64,000 nt of DNA from the NCBI GenBank assembly GCA_003117195.1, contig BDSI01000113.1, positions 310,001-374,000 on the forward strand, given 5' to 3'. Under the pieces are notes generated by a model. It had not been told where the DNA came from, did not search any database, and worked only from the letters and a program-made list of their open reading frames with translations. This DNA comes from Eudorina sp. 2006-703-Eu-15. Lineage: Eukaryota; Chlorophyta; Chlorophyceae; Chlamydomonadales; Volvocaceae. A program made the position numbers and the translations under genes. Positions 1 through 12,461 of the stretch are shown here, piece after piece. Position 1 is the first letter of the stretch, and the number at the start of each line of letters is the position of its first letter.

Positions 1-312
1 TGTATGTCGTTCCTAGAGAGCAAAGCGGTGGGGCCTTGGGCAGAAAGGCTGATGGACTGTATGTACTGCTAAGACTGCAAGCTTTGGGACTGTACATGGG
101 GTTCGGACCGTACAACCTGTATGATGATCCGTGAGGTGATTGATGTCGACGCTGCATGCTGGGGGGCTGGGGCGGCGGACGCCCGCAAGCAAGCACCCGG
201 GAGATGCGGCCAGTGGTTCCGGAGCCAATAGTGCGGTCAAAGTAATGCCATCATGCTCCCGCAATCGGGCGGGGACCGAGGAGTTCAGTGTTATCATTTG
301 ATGATGTTCACA

Positions 313-352
313 TTGGGACCCGCGGGTCATCAGTGACCCGCGGGTCATTTGG
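313..352. repeat. Duplicated palindrome TGACCCGCGGGTCA
   Basis: Two copies of a palindromic unit with core ACCCGCGGGT stand almost side by side. The segment just before them (about 301-330) resembles the end of the inverted-repeat element at 50.05-51.16 kb, which also carries CGCGGGTCATCGGTGAC. It is probably a decayed transposon end whose inner part has been duplicated. Confidence 0.45.
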
Positions 353-1596
353 TCTGTTGTCCACCAGCCGCGTGTGTGAGCCCCTGCAGGGCATGGAACT
401 ACAGGGCGGGTTGGGATGCTGGGTGACAGACAGACAGGGCGGGCTGCTGCTGTGTGTGGGACGGCAAGGCGCAAGGGGGGCTCGAAGGCGCCCCCTGGGC
501 GATTTACATCAGCTGTTTTAGGTGCCGTATGTATGGCCAAGTGTGGCCCGGTGTGGCCCGGGCCGACAATTAATGGGCGCGGTGCGGTGCGGTACGCGAC
601 AGCCTAGTAGCGGGTGGCAAGCGGGGCACGATGGGCACGGTGGCAGGATGGACCCCGAGGGGGAGGCCCAAAGTTAGATTTGTTGGCGCAAGGCCGCGCG
701 CTTGCTTGTGGACGCGGTATGTCATCGAGCCGTACACAGTTGTGGTGGACGAACGTTGTACGGCATATCGCGTCCAGTGGACGACTGCGTGTGGCGCATG
801 ACTGTCGCGCAGCGTGTGCCCGGTGCGTGAGGTTGAAAGCAAAGAGAGAAGCAAGCCCAATCAAGGGTTGGGGTGGAAACCCACGGCGTTCGGGCGGGGT
901 GTTGGCGGGTTTCGCGTATGCGGTAGCGTGAACTACTCAGTGAACTACGGTTTCGCCCAGTCCGAGACCAACCGTGATGCTTTACGGTCCCGTGACTCAA
1001 CGGTTTTCCAAGGTCACGAATCATGTCGTTGCTTGCTATGATGGTGTCATCATTTTAGCTGACCTCTGGTGGCTACGTCTGGTCTCGCCCGTAGCGGCTT
1101 ATCACACAGGGCCTTTCAAGCCCGACAGGCCCTGACCTGCCGCCGCCCAACACGCCCACCACGTGTACGGAGACGCTCAAAGAGGCCCGCCAACGAGCTT
1201 CAATTTGATGGCTGGTACGGCGAGGTTCCCTAACGACTTCCCGATGTTTTCGCTCAAGATCTGGGGAAATGCAAGCGCTCCGGCCACATGTCGACCGCTG
1301 CAAAACGGCGCGCGGGTGCAGGGGCGCCGTAACACGCACCGTAACTCCGTTAAACAACGATCGCTTTGGGCGGTCACCTTATTTTACAGTTACCGATGTG
1401 AGGGACTGGGATAAAGAGGGGGATGTATTCGCGTGGGCTCGTGCTTGGCTTCTCTCTGTAGTAGCCCCCCCGAGCGAGCTAGTTGTGACCCGCCGGGTGG
1501 GGCCGTACTGCGTGTACGGCACGGAACGGGTCTCCACTTGCTAGCCTGAGTAGACTTCGGTTTGCGCTTTTCGTTCAACTGTGATGAGTGAGTGAG

Positions 1597-1599
<3 letters not shown>

Positions 1600-1657
<58 letters not shown>

Positions 1658-1660
1658 GTG
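1600..1660. repeat. (GT)n microsatellite
   Basis: About 60 bp of almost perfect GT dinucleotide with one GC interruption near the right end. It lies outside any supported gene. Confidence 0.9.
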
Positions 1661-2919
1661 CCAGCAACTGAGCTCGGATGAAAATTATATACAATGAGGT
1701 TGGCAGACGAGACCGTCAGGCAGCAGCCCGTACGGCGTTGGCGCACTGTCTGCCTTGAGCGCATGTTCGGCGGTGTGCCCGGGTTCGGCTTCCAGTTTCA
1801 ACTGCTGAGCTGTTGAGCTATTCGTTCACCTCACAGCTCCTTTTCGCGGGCGGCTTCGTTTGACTTGACTTGACTTGACTTGAACGAATGAATGAACGTT
1901 ACAGTGGACCCCGAAACTTGTCGGCGCGAACTGTTAGGGGCAGAGGATGCGCGCCGCTCCGCCACTCTAGGCCGCTCGAAAGGCGCGAACCGTGAAACCG
2001 CAAAGCGGAAGTTCCCACCCCCTAATAAGGGCCGGGGAGACACACCGCACTGGTGTACGGCAACGTGGACGCGTTGCGGCGTCAGGAGTGGACGGGCTCC
2101 CCGCTGCGGCGCGAGGGCGTGACTCTCCAGAGGCGGGGCCCCCTCCTCTTTGTCCGCCGGGTCAGTGTCCCCGGCGGGGGTGGGGAGGGGGCCCGCCGGG
2201 GGCCAGATCAGGGGCCGGGGTGGCAGCGTTCGGGCAGCGGCGCTGAGGGCGATGACTGGCTGCATGACGCCCTTCTCTGGGGGACTCACTGAGGGCCCGC
2301 GGGGCAGGGGGGGCCCGGGACCCGGGACCGGATCCTGCGACGGCACCGCGTTGCTGGCTGAGGGGGGGAAGGGGTGACGGAACATAAAACATTCGTTGTT
2401 GCTGCTTAATATGATTTAATCAATTATGTAATGAATTATTGAAAGAGTAAAGCAGTAAATGTTAGGTGGCGGCCGGTCGTCCTCGCGGCAGCCGCCATGC
2501 GCCCTCGTCACCAGCGGTGAGCCAGGGGACTGGAGGTGGAGGCGGGCCCCTGGCGACCCCCGCTTGAGGTTGGGCAGGCAGTCACGGGGGGGATGTGCGG
2601 GGGAGTGGTGGCTGGCCGTTGGAGACTATGGCCGCCTCCAGTGTGACGCCTCCCTGGCGCTCGGTTGTACCGTACCGATCCGCCGTACCCAGCCACTTAT
2701 TATAGACCCTCCTCCTTTCCCCTGGAGTGTACTTGGGAGGTTGACTGGGTGGGTCTTAGTTTATCCCTGTTCACTGTTGAAGCAGCGTGTTGGTGCGCGT
2801 CGGTGTGGCGGTGCGTGGTCGTTGCTCAGTCGGCTGGGTCTCCACTGGGGACAAGCTCCCCATCCTCGTAATAGGTATCGATATAGTTGTCCCCGTTCCT
2901 GGACTCCGCGCCCGTATAG

Positions 2920-2980
2920 CATCCAGTAGTGGTACAACATCCAGTAGTGGTACAACATCCAGTAGTGGTACAACATCCAG
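2920..2980. repeat. 18-bp tandem repeat, about 3.4 copies
   Basis: The unit catccagtagtggtacaa repeats three times and is followed by a partial copy. Copies look identical, which suggests a recent expansion. It lies in DNA with no supported gene. Confidence 0.85.
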
Positions 2981-5109
2981 TTTTGCGGATTCGTTGATAC
3001 ATGTGTTTGTTTGCTGGGCACACTGCCACTTGTCCCGGACGTCCCGGAACACCCTGGAGAAGCCGCCGCGAGGCGCGGCGCCCGCTGCCGACTACGCCGA
3101 GCGGTGTTTCTGCTCCGTCGGCAGCCCCACGCCACGCAGGCCAGCGGTCTGTAGATAGCCTCGCGCTGTCACGCCGGCCGTCCGGACTCCTGTGGTGTGC
3201 AACCGCGAATTGCCCTTCGGCGGCCGCTGCCCGTCGCCACCGTGAGCTCGCAGCTGGGAAGAATGCGGCCAGGGGCGGGCGTCAGCACGTCAGTTACTAT
3301 CAGAACGTCTAAGAATGGGAATGAGTAGATGCTGAAGCTGGCCGAGGACGGACCGAGTTACAGACGTAGCTTGATCCTGCCCGGAGAGGCCCTGAGTAAT
3401 TACGCAGTTGTCTGACTTCCGTGATCTCACAGCATTATGTTATAAACAACATTAATTTTGTTGCAGCTGGAACCATGTGCCAGTCACGGTGATGAGGCGT
3501 AGACTGCGGCCGAAACCAATGGGAACCAACCCTATCTGCTAGGGCGAACCGTACAGCCGTGAAAGTGTGTGACAGGTCGTCTTGGGCGCGCCCTGTGTCT
3601 GTGACTATGTTGCAGTCCTTGAAGTTATTGGCAAGCTGTTGCGCAGTGTGCTTGGAGGGGTTTCGGATCCATGTCTTGGCCCCCCAAACAAGACGGTTAC
3701 GGAATAGCGGTATGCACACGTGGTTGTAACTGAGGATATGGAAAAGCCCTAAGAGAAGATGCTTGTTCGGAGCAAGACGTAAGGAAATGCGGTAAGGTAT
3801 GGGCGCTGCCAACGACGAGGTTAAATGGCCGGTTTCCGCTGGGCGGCACGGAATCAGCTGACCCAATCGCCTTCCGTCCCAATCATAGCGTTTCCATGGG
3901 CAGCCTGAGATTCAATCATGCAACTTAAGATTTAAAATATATCTGGTATTTTTGCTTGGCGACTGCGTACTTCTAGGGAGCCTCTGAAGGAGTGCCACTG
4001 TAACGCAGTACGAAATTTCACACAGTGCAGAAATCTGGACATACAGGAGGTTACCTGTGGAAATTGACACCTACTTAGTATTTTGCGAACGCTCATTAGA
4101 GCCATTTTTATCTGCCCGACGCCTGACGCGCAACGGTAACAGTGCCGTCCAACTGTCCCCCAAGCCTGATCTGGATATTTTTTGCAAACTTATCGTCATG
4201 GCAGGCGCGATGATCATCATCAGGAAGTCGTTGATGAGTTGACGTGGACTCCGGCAAGGCGCACGTACCTGCCCCAGAACTACACGAGGCATATGCGATG
4301 CGCGTCATCCTTGAAGCGCCACGTGATGATTTTTATTTCAATTCTGGAGCCTGTTCTGTGGATACTGGTGCAGAGGCCGAAGACCACCGGGGCTACCTTG
4401 GCTCGACCCAGCGATGAATGCGCCTCTAGCCTTTGATGCGGAATCATTCGGAAACAATATCTTAAAATATTTAAGTGGCGAAACCGGCCGCCAGGCTTGC
4501 CTGCCTGAACACACTGGGCGGGAGGTACCGTTTGGCCGAAAGTGCTTGTCAGGTCTGCATCCGCTCCTGGACAATTCTCTCGCTCAATCCAACAAGCGCA
4601 TTAGTCCATTCACTGCAAGGCAGCCTCCGGGTCAACGCTTGCGGCCACAGTGTACGGAAAAAAACCCAACGTCCAATCGGCGGCACTATGCAGGTAAGCA
4701 TTCCGGCACCGCTCCGCGCACCTCACCCCGCGCATTGCGTACCAAAACAGCGGAGCCGTGAACGGGTTGCCCGACCCATCCTCATGTCCGCCGCGACTGA
4801 TCTACTGAGCTATATTGGAGGGGTAGGGTTTGAACCCAACCCCACACCCCGAACCCATCCTCCCATGTGCCGACATCCCGGCGACCCCTGCTCGTCTGGG
4901 TTCTCCCCCGTGTGTTGTACCCCTCCCCTCGTTTTGCACACATAATCAATCCCCTGTCATCGCAATTTCCCAACTCGCTGTGATCGCTGTAGCGCTGTTG
5001 CCGCGACGGCCATCATGCCCCTTCCCCGCCTGCGCCTCCCTGCCCTGCCCCGACGCAGCCCCGAATCCCAAAGGCCCGCTCCAAGTCGTGTCTTTGGCAG
5101 CAGGAGCTG

Positions 5110-5773
5110 GTGGCGCCGCCGCCCACCCCGGACGGCCGACCCGCGGCGCGCATCCGTGACGACGATCCTGATGCCGGGAGCCACGGCCGGCGGGACATGC
5201 CCAACGGCGACGACGACGGCGGAGGCGGAGGCGGAGGCGGAGGCGCAGGCGCAGGCGGAGGCGCAGGCGGAGGCCGGCGGCATCCCTCGACGCACCGGAA
5301 CCGCTCCCTGCCTCTGCTGTCCCGACCCGCAGCGCGCCTCAGCGTCGACTTCCCCGGCTACCTCCGGGCAGCCCTCTTCGACCTGGACGACTCCGCCGCC
5401 TCCCTGGAGACCACCCCGCCGCTGGCGCCGCCGTCGCTGCCGCCCATCCACCGCCGCCGGGGCCCGGAGCCCCCCGCCGCGATGCTCTCCGACCTGTACC
5501 CGACGGTGACGAGTGCCGAGTCCCGTGACACGCAACCCAGCCCGCCGGCGCCGCCGTTCACAGCGCTGCCGCCGGGGCTGTCGCCGGGCAGCGTGGCGGG
5601 CGGCCGCGTGGAGGAACGGGTGTGCGCCTGGGGCACGTACGGCAGGCTGGGCGGGCGTAAGGCCTCTGAAGACGGCGCTGCGGAGGCGGAGATGTTGGTG
5701 ACTCGGGAATGTAGCGCAAGCGCGAGCTGTCACAGTAACCACCGCTTGAGCAGGTGTCAGGTCCAGGGGAACC

Positions 5774-5806
<33 letters not shown>

Positions 5807-7248
5807 GCCGGAAGCCGCTGGCAGACCTGCCTGACGCCGCAGAGGCGGCGGCGGCGTCGCCGCCGCCGCTTGCGGACGATGACGGCGACAGTGTACGACA
5901 GCTGGGACAGCCGCTGGCGCAGCCGCCGCAGCAGCAGGAACCGCCTGGCGGTGGGTGCCGACGGGAGGGTGTTGTCCTCAAACGGAAGAGCTCCCGGGTG
6001 ATGCTGCTGCTGCCGGCGACGGCGGCGGCGACGGCCGCGGAGGCGGAGGCGGAGGCAGACGCGGCGGCCGTCGCGTCCAGATGTCCCTCGGGCGCGTCGG
6101 CTGGCAGGTCGCTGGGTCGCTTGGGCGCGCCGTCGCCGGCGGCGTCGCTGGCCGTACACGAGTCCACGGCATCCCAATCGCAGGTGCCCGTGCAGGTCGA
6201 CTGGAACTTCTCGGCGGACATGCAGACGGCGAGAGCCAAGGCGCGGATGGTGGCGGCGCTGTCCGCTCTGACTGAGATCCGGTACGATTCACCGCGCGGC
6301 AGTAGCAGCACCTGCGAAGGAGGAAGCAGCAGCGCTGGCGCTGCGACGTACGGCGCCCGGGACAGCGGCGGCGGCGGCGGCGGCGCCTCTGCCTCCGGGG
6401 CAGGCAGCCGCGGCCACAAGCGCAGCGCAAGCGGGCGGACGCGGGTCTGGCAGAGGCTGGCGGCGGCCGTGGCGCGAGGCATGATGTGTGGGGCTGGGGT
6501 TAGGGGGCACCCCTCCTCCGCCGCCACTGACGGTCAGGAGGCGGTTCAGCGCGGGCTGCGGCGCGGGAGTCGCGGCGGCGGGGGCGCCGGGAGCCCTCGG
6601 GGCCGCCGCGGCAGCGACGGCGTCGGCGGAGTCCTGGCGGCATTGGGCCTGCTCCCTCGGGCCCGCAGGGGCTGCGCGGGCCGCGTCGTTGCGGCCGATG
6701 GGCCGGCGCCGAAAGTGGCAGTGGTGGGTGGCGGCGACGGCGGCTGCGACGGCGGCGGCGATGACGAAATGCAGTACGACGACGACGACGACGACGACGG
6801 CGCTGGGGACTCGGAGGGTGACGATGAGGAAGCGTTGGTCAAGTCCAGAGACAGCTTCGCGCTGCACCGGGAGCGGCTTGCCGTACAGGGTGACCGCCAA
6901 TCGGCTGCCGCCGCGTCGTCGGCGGTTGGCCAACATGGTGGCGGCAGCGACGCCGTCGCCGCCGTCGCCGTCACCGCCGCCAGCGGCGACCCGGGCGCTC
7001 CGCGCGCGACGGCCGCCGCCGCCGGCGCCGCCGCCGCTGCGGCGGCCAACACGCCGGGCCGCGGACTCGTCGGGCTGACGTCCCCCATGTACGGCACGCC
7101 GTCGTCAGAGTCGTACAATCGTGTACGATTCCGGCGCCCGCTTGTCGATATGGTCCATTGGTTTAACCGGTCTCGGGGCTACCGCGCGTCGTCTGCCGAC
7201 TTCGAAGGGGGCCGCACCGGCGGCAGCGCCGGGGCCTGGGCCGTTTAG
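5110..7248 (+). CDS. Hypothetical Gly/Ala/Ser-rich protein (3' exon)
   Basis: A 712-codon open frame ends at a TAG (7246-7248). Its first codon is GTG, so translation probably enters by splicing; an AG acceptor lies just upstream at about 5100-5106, or an internal ATG may be used. The product is low-complexity: Gly/Ala runs, a poly-Gly run near residue 225, an acidic Asp run near residue 560, and Ser/Arg-rich parts. The only stretches that look like ordinary protein are around residues 360-400 (VDWNFSADMQTARAKARM) and the C-terminus (SSESYNRVRFRRPLVDM), rich in Arg and aromatic residues. I recognise no domain. Long disordered exons of this kind are common in volvocine algae, but GC-rich DNA also opens long spurious frames, including a 406-codon antisense one here, so coding status is moderate. 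Confidence 0.45.
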
Positions 7249-8232
7249 GGGGTCTCCCTCCCCGGCGGGAGATCCCGGCCGACATGGGTTTAATCGGGGG
7301 TCCATGGCGCTGATTAGGTGCCGACTGCCCGCCATCCATGGGACGGGTGTGACGGGTGTACGGAGGCCGGTGGAGGGTGGGGCGGAGGGCGGGGCGGCTG
7401 GTGCTTGCGCTGGCCTCGGGCGCCCGGGCCGTTGGGGAGTCCGTTGGAGTTCCCGTACCTGGCTGCGTGCGTTGGTCTGGGGGGCCCGCGGGGATATACG
7501 GCGTCTGCGTGCCGCCCAGGGAGTGACAATATCGGGTGATGATGTTCTTGCAGGTGCGGTTATTTGGGCGTTGGGGTCCTGTGAGTCGATGGACGTTGCT
7601 GCCGGGTACTGCGGTCGAAAGCTACTTGGCTCACCGCCGTCTGGTGGGGGCTCGGAACGTCCGCTCCGAAGCCGACATACACAAAGGCACAAGAACAATA
7701 AGCGCGCACACACACACACACACGGTTTCGCGTGGCCGGGTTACTTAGGTTTTGTTACAAACCCGGGGTTAGGTATATAATGCTCAGGTTGGTTCGGGCG
7801 CTTGGTTTCTCGCCGAACAAACACATGAATCAAACATATGCACGCAAGGTTGGGGATCCCCTTTCCATCCATCCACACAAACACGCGCGCGCGTGCGGCT
7901 GAGTTCCGCCGAACACTCACCCACGGCTGGCGGTTCATGGTGGCCCTGCCGTACAGCATCAACACACAAATACCCGGGAGCCCGTCAAGCGGCCGCTCCA
8001 GGGTGGCTGACAGCATCGTGGTGTCACTCCGTGCATGTCCAGCCCTCCTCCATTGAGGGGGCTCCTGGTACTGGTGAGGGTGTACTCGACCCCAGCGATG
8101 GTCAAAGGACCTCCCGCGCTCGGTCTAACCCCAGTTACCGGTACGGCAGGCGGCGCAGCACGTTCCGCACGGGCCGGGGGAACCCGCAGAGTGGGAACCA
8201 CCCCCGGCAGGCGGGCCGCGATCCGCTGCAAG

Positions 8233-8306
8233 TCTGTATGTCTGTCTATCTGTCTGTCTATCTGTCTGTCTGTCTGTTTGTCTATCTGTTTGTCGGTCTG
8301 TCTGCT
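8233..8306. repeat. (TCTG/TCTA)n tetranucleotide array
   Basis: About 18 tetranucleotide units, mostly TCTG with TCTA variants. Not coding. Confidence 0.85.
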
Positions 8307-8523
8307 GATACCGCATACACTCGAACGGCTTTCGTTTGGATGCAGTCTGCGTTGGGCATTGGGGGTCGTCAGTGGCTGCCACGTCAGCGGGTGTCGGGCC
8401 CCCCGGGGTGGAGCGGCGGTAGTGCTCAGCTCAAGGGTGTCACCGTCAGGGTTTGCGCGCGGTGAGCTGGGGGAGGCGAAGCGGCTTTCGAGGGGAGAAG
8501 CGGTCACAGCGCAGCGCTGAGGC

Positions 8524-8524
<1 letters not shown>

Positions 8525-8588
<64 letters not shown>
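8525..8588. repeat. (CA)n microsatellite
   Basis: About 64 bp of uninterrupted CA dinucleotide. All long Thr-His or Val-Cys translations across it are artefacts. Confidence 0.95.
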
Positions 8589-8589
<1 letters not shown>

Positions 8590-8762
8590 CACAGCGGTCA
8601 CCGATCCTCGGGGATCGGGCACGCGCCCTAGGTTGAGAGCGAGGGGACAGAGGCCCCTTACGCCCCTTTCCCCCGTATCCGGGGGAAAGTGCTTCGGCGG
8701 TCTCCCGTATGGGGCGGGTTAGCGCTCCCGGCCAGTGTCGGCCCGGCAGATATGTAACGATA

Positions 8763-8769
8763 CACACAC

Positions 8770-8808
<39 letters not shown>

Positions 8809-8827
8809 CACACACACACACACACAC
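8763..8827. repeat. (CA)n microsatellite, interrupted
   Basis: About 65 bp of CA dinucleotide with two CG interruptions. It lies some 170 bp from the preceding CA tract. Confidence 0.9.
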
Positions 8828-11800
8828 TCACGTTCGCGTCCCTCGGGGCCTGACGTCATGGCGCTTGAAGATACTTCGCGCAGATCTGGATCTCGGACGG
8901 AAGATGCCGTCGTCCTCCCAGTGGCGCTTCACTTATGCCGTGGCTATACACGTCTCAGGGTGCCGTACACAGACGCGCCAGGTGGTTGGTGTGACCGTGT
9001 GACGAGGGCGAGGATGGGGGTGCGGGTGTGAGGGATGTCGCTGGGGGGGGCCCGGGCCCTGCTTGGTGGGTGGGTGGGGTGCGGGGGACGCTGACGGCAT
9101 GTGGTGGCTGGCAGGTGGTCTGATTGCCGCATGTGGGCACAGCCATGCTGCTGAGTGTCTGACAGCAGACAGAACAAACAGAAGAGCTTACATGGATAGG
9201 TGTTGATGGCCTTTATTCGATCCTCCACGGTTGTACGGTACGAAGGGTGTACGGCGGAGGCCTCATCGTGTACGGCATAATAGACATCCCCCCTTTGTTG
9301 GGGTCGCGCGAAGTGTGGGCGTCGTAACTGTCGAGGGCAGCGAATGCGCAGATCCGGATCCAGATCCGGGATCACAGCCTGTGGACCGACCTCCTAATCA
9401 AACCTGGGGCTGGTGAGGTAGCTCGATGGCGCGGGAAGCAGCCCCAAGTCGCAGTCGCGGCGGGGGCTGCCTTGTTAGCGAGTAGTTGTCTAGTTGATGT
9501 GCATTGGCTTGCGAAGCTCTGACGGACCGTCACCGCATTTCCTCCGGTAAAGGACTCGCCACCGGTCGCCCCCCGGCCTAACATCTCAGTGGGGCGCAGG
9601 GGCTCGTCGGCCCCACGCCCCCGCCGCAGGCTAGGAGCTGCCCGGGTGTGTGACGTGCGGTGTCTTTCACTGTGCTCTGTGAGTCGCAAGATGCCAGCGG
9701 CCGCCGGCTCGTGCGGCCGTCGTGCTGGACCCCACGGCGGATGCGTCGGCGCAGGGCAGGTGGCTGTAAAGGCGGTGCTTCCCTTGGAGGCCATCGGGGA
9801 CCCGGGGTGTCGATCGGCCGACAATCGGTGGAATACGCGTAGGGTACGGCACATGGTGGTACGGGCATTGCGGGACGCCGTACACGCGTTCGCTCCGCTG
9901 AGGGGCGCATCTCCCGGGGCTGAGGGGCGCGGTGAGGGGTTTCGGCCAGGGGTTTCGGATACCGGCACGCCTTCCTGCGTTGCGCGGGCGTGCGTCCTCC
10001 CCGCACCCCCGCAGTCATTACCCTCACTTTGAATTTATTCTTGGAGGCGGAAGGCGGTGTGCCCTACGAGGTGACTCGACTGCCCGTTCCCCGTGTCCGC
10101 GTTCCCGCACCCTCTCGCATCGAGGGGCGGCTGCCGGCGGAGGCGGCATCGGGTCAGGGTCAAAGCTGCGCCTTGGGTGGTGGGTAATCTACAGGCCTGA
10201 GCGGGCTTTCCAAACAGCGCGCCGGACGAAGCTCGTTTGTCATGCTGGGGGGCCGACCAACGATGTGGTGCCAGGCTGGTTCACTCCAAACCCGTACGTA
10301 TGACGACATACGCACATCAGGAAGTCGCCGCCCCGCGGCGCTGCCATAATCTTTCTCTTATAAAAATAATGTTACAGTGGACTCCGCAGGTACAGCGGAA
10401 GCGGGTACTGGGAAGCGCGGTCGGTTCGTGGTCGTTGGCTAGGTTTGCTGGTCTCGTGTCTTCGCGACGTGCAGCAGGTGCGGCGACGCCGCCTCGGGCA
10501 GTAGGGACAACACGTGACCAGGCTACCCTCTATCAATCGCTGCGGAGAGGGTTTCAGTTTCTTTCACGTGACGGTGTCAATTGAGGGTTGAGGTGGCCTG
10601 GGGCTGATGCTCTGGCGCCTCAGTGCCCTTACTGTTTGTTCGTGTGACGACCGGTGCTATGGAGCACTTCACTGGCTACGTACGATGTACTGCTCGAACT
10701 GCCGTACAGTTGTACGACCAACGAATATCCTGCATCTGAAATGTTAGAGCGTTGATGTACAGCCCACCTGGGGCCCGTAGAATGGCAGGTCGATTCGGCA
10801 GCCGCCTCTTGCTGCGAGTTGAGGCATTATGGTGGATGAGATATACGGCAAGTACTGTACTGTGCTTTTCCTTGCCTTGCAACCGTTCAACGCCAAAGGC
10901 GGGTGCCCGATGTTCCCAGTGCTTGTTTCCGTGCGTGCTGGCGTGGGTCGTTGCCTGCTGTGCGCATCCCTCGACTTAGGTGACGGTGGACGCAGCTGAT
11001 GGGCTGGCGGGACGGCACGCGCCTCCACACGCCTAAACTGCTCGAACGGCGGCCCTTCCCTCTCCAGGGGACGCGCCGCCGCCGGAACCCAAACGGTCCG
11101 GCAAACTGCAAGTACCGGTACCGAGCATTGAGGAGTTGCGAGTGTCCCTGTATTGTTTGTGTGACGGCGCGCGTGTGACAATTGTCAGGGAGGTCAGAGC
11201 TGCCGTGAAGGCAGCTTCTGGGTGGGCCGGGGGCAGCCCGCTGCAGCTCAGCTGCGCTCCCGGAATCCTGAGATTACCGCGGTCGCCCCGGCAGGCAGGC
11301 GTTCTCTGTCAGGCGCTCCTCTGCAACCCCAGGAAGAGTCCGCAGGCCCTGCGCGTGACGGGCTCGGGGGTTAGATGGCCTCGGATGATGGGGATTTGCT
11401 TGCTGGCCTGATGTTGTTGCAGGCGTTTCATCGCTTCGCAGCGTCGCAGTGCGTGCGCGGGGGAGGAGCCCCGCGGGGTGGTTCGGTGCCACGAGTGCGC
11501 TGAGTCATCTCGCCGAGGTCATCCACCACAACCTTCGTGGTCTGCTTTTGCTCTGTTCACGCATATTCATGAATGGCTCTAGTGTTTACCCGGCTTACCG
11601 TCCTGTTGGTTGCGTCTGTGAGGCGCGCGCTCCGTTGTTGTGTGTACCGTACTGTGTTTCATGTCTTTTAGCGGCGCGCTGCAAGTCGGGACCTCCACAG
11701 ACCGCTGGTGACGGGTCTGGTTTCCTGTGTGACTGCTATGCGCTCCCTGATGCTCCCTCACGCATTGAAGACTGGTCACGGCCGTATAGCATGGTTTCGG

Positions 11801-12423
11801 ACGTCAAGGCCCCTCTTGAGGGCGCGTTGTGGGTTTCGGTTGGTGCGGTTTTGTTTGAAGATTCGCGTCGGATCTATCTGCCATTAACTCACTCACCTTG
11901 AATGTAGACGATGGTTTGTGTTGGGACGGTTGCCCCCAACCGATTTGCTGGTTGACAGTTGCCATGTTGGCCACTGGACAATCCGGTGTAGGAGCCCCTC
12001 ACACGCCCAACACTTAGTGCGCACTGCGGCGCTCCTTGCGCCACGTGTACTGCAACTGTAAGCGAACTGAGCCTGCGGCGTTCGTGGTGGTCGAGTGCCG
12101 TATGTACCGTTGCACGGGTGGGTGGTTTGACCAGGTCGGTTCGCCCCGCCAGCAGGGCTCGCTTAGGTACAAAGCAAACCCGAAGGTTCGTTCATGCAGT
12201 GTATGGTGAGGAACCTTTGGATGATCCGCAATACTGAAACCCCTGCACTTGCTCACCTGCACCCAGTCGACGCGTGACGTCCCGTTGGGCGCCGAGGGAG
12301 CGCGCGGAAGCACGTGGCGCGATGCCCAGGGTGACGCCGCGCGCTCCTTCGACGCCCACTGACGCGCACACTATGACACTATGACATTAATGGGCCCACC
12401 TTGTAACGGTTGCATATATATTG

Positions 12424-12461
12424 ATGATGTTACAGAGGACCCCGCGGGTCATCGGTGACCG
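12424..12461 (+). mobile_element. Solo TIR-like end related to the 50-kb element
   Basis: This stretch matches the left terminal inverted repeat at 50051-50085 almost base for base (core GTTACAGAGGACCCCGCGGG, then TCATCGGTGAC). No partner in inverse orientation was found nearby. It is likely a truncated copy, or one end of an element whose other end has diverged. Confidence 0.6.

Larger units (their letters stand above)
1..5106. other. Intergenic / repeat region, no supported gene
   Basis: I find no ORF here with recognisable protein features. The stretch holds a GT microsatellite (about 1600-1660), a run of TTGAC pentamers (about 1862-1882), a TIR-like sequence near 1893, an 18-bp tandem repeat at 2920-2980, and a lower-GC part at about 3.4-4.5 kb. 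The upstream exon(s) of the 5.1-kb ORF could lie here, but I could not place them. Confidence 0.5.

Noticed and set aside
3435..3866. 143-codon minus-strand ORF with protein-like composition
   Set aside because: Starts with TTG, no splice partner found and no family recognised; could be a retroelement remnant, but this cannot be supported.
4800..4850. tRNA-like A-box and B-box words (tactgagcta, gggtttgaaccc)
   Set aside because: Their order is wrong for a tRNA on either strand, and no acceptor stem or cloverleaf can be formed.
4957..6177. 406-codon minus-strand ORF
   Set aside because: Antisense of the Gly/Ala-rich frame; composed of Arg/Ala runs created by GGC/GCC trinucleotides.
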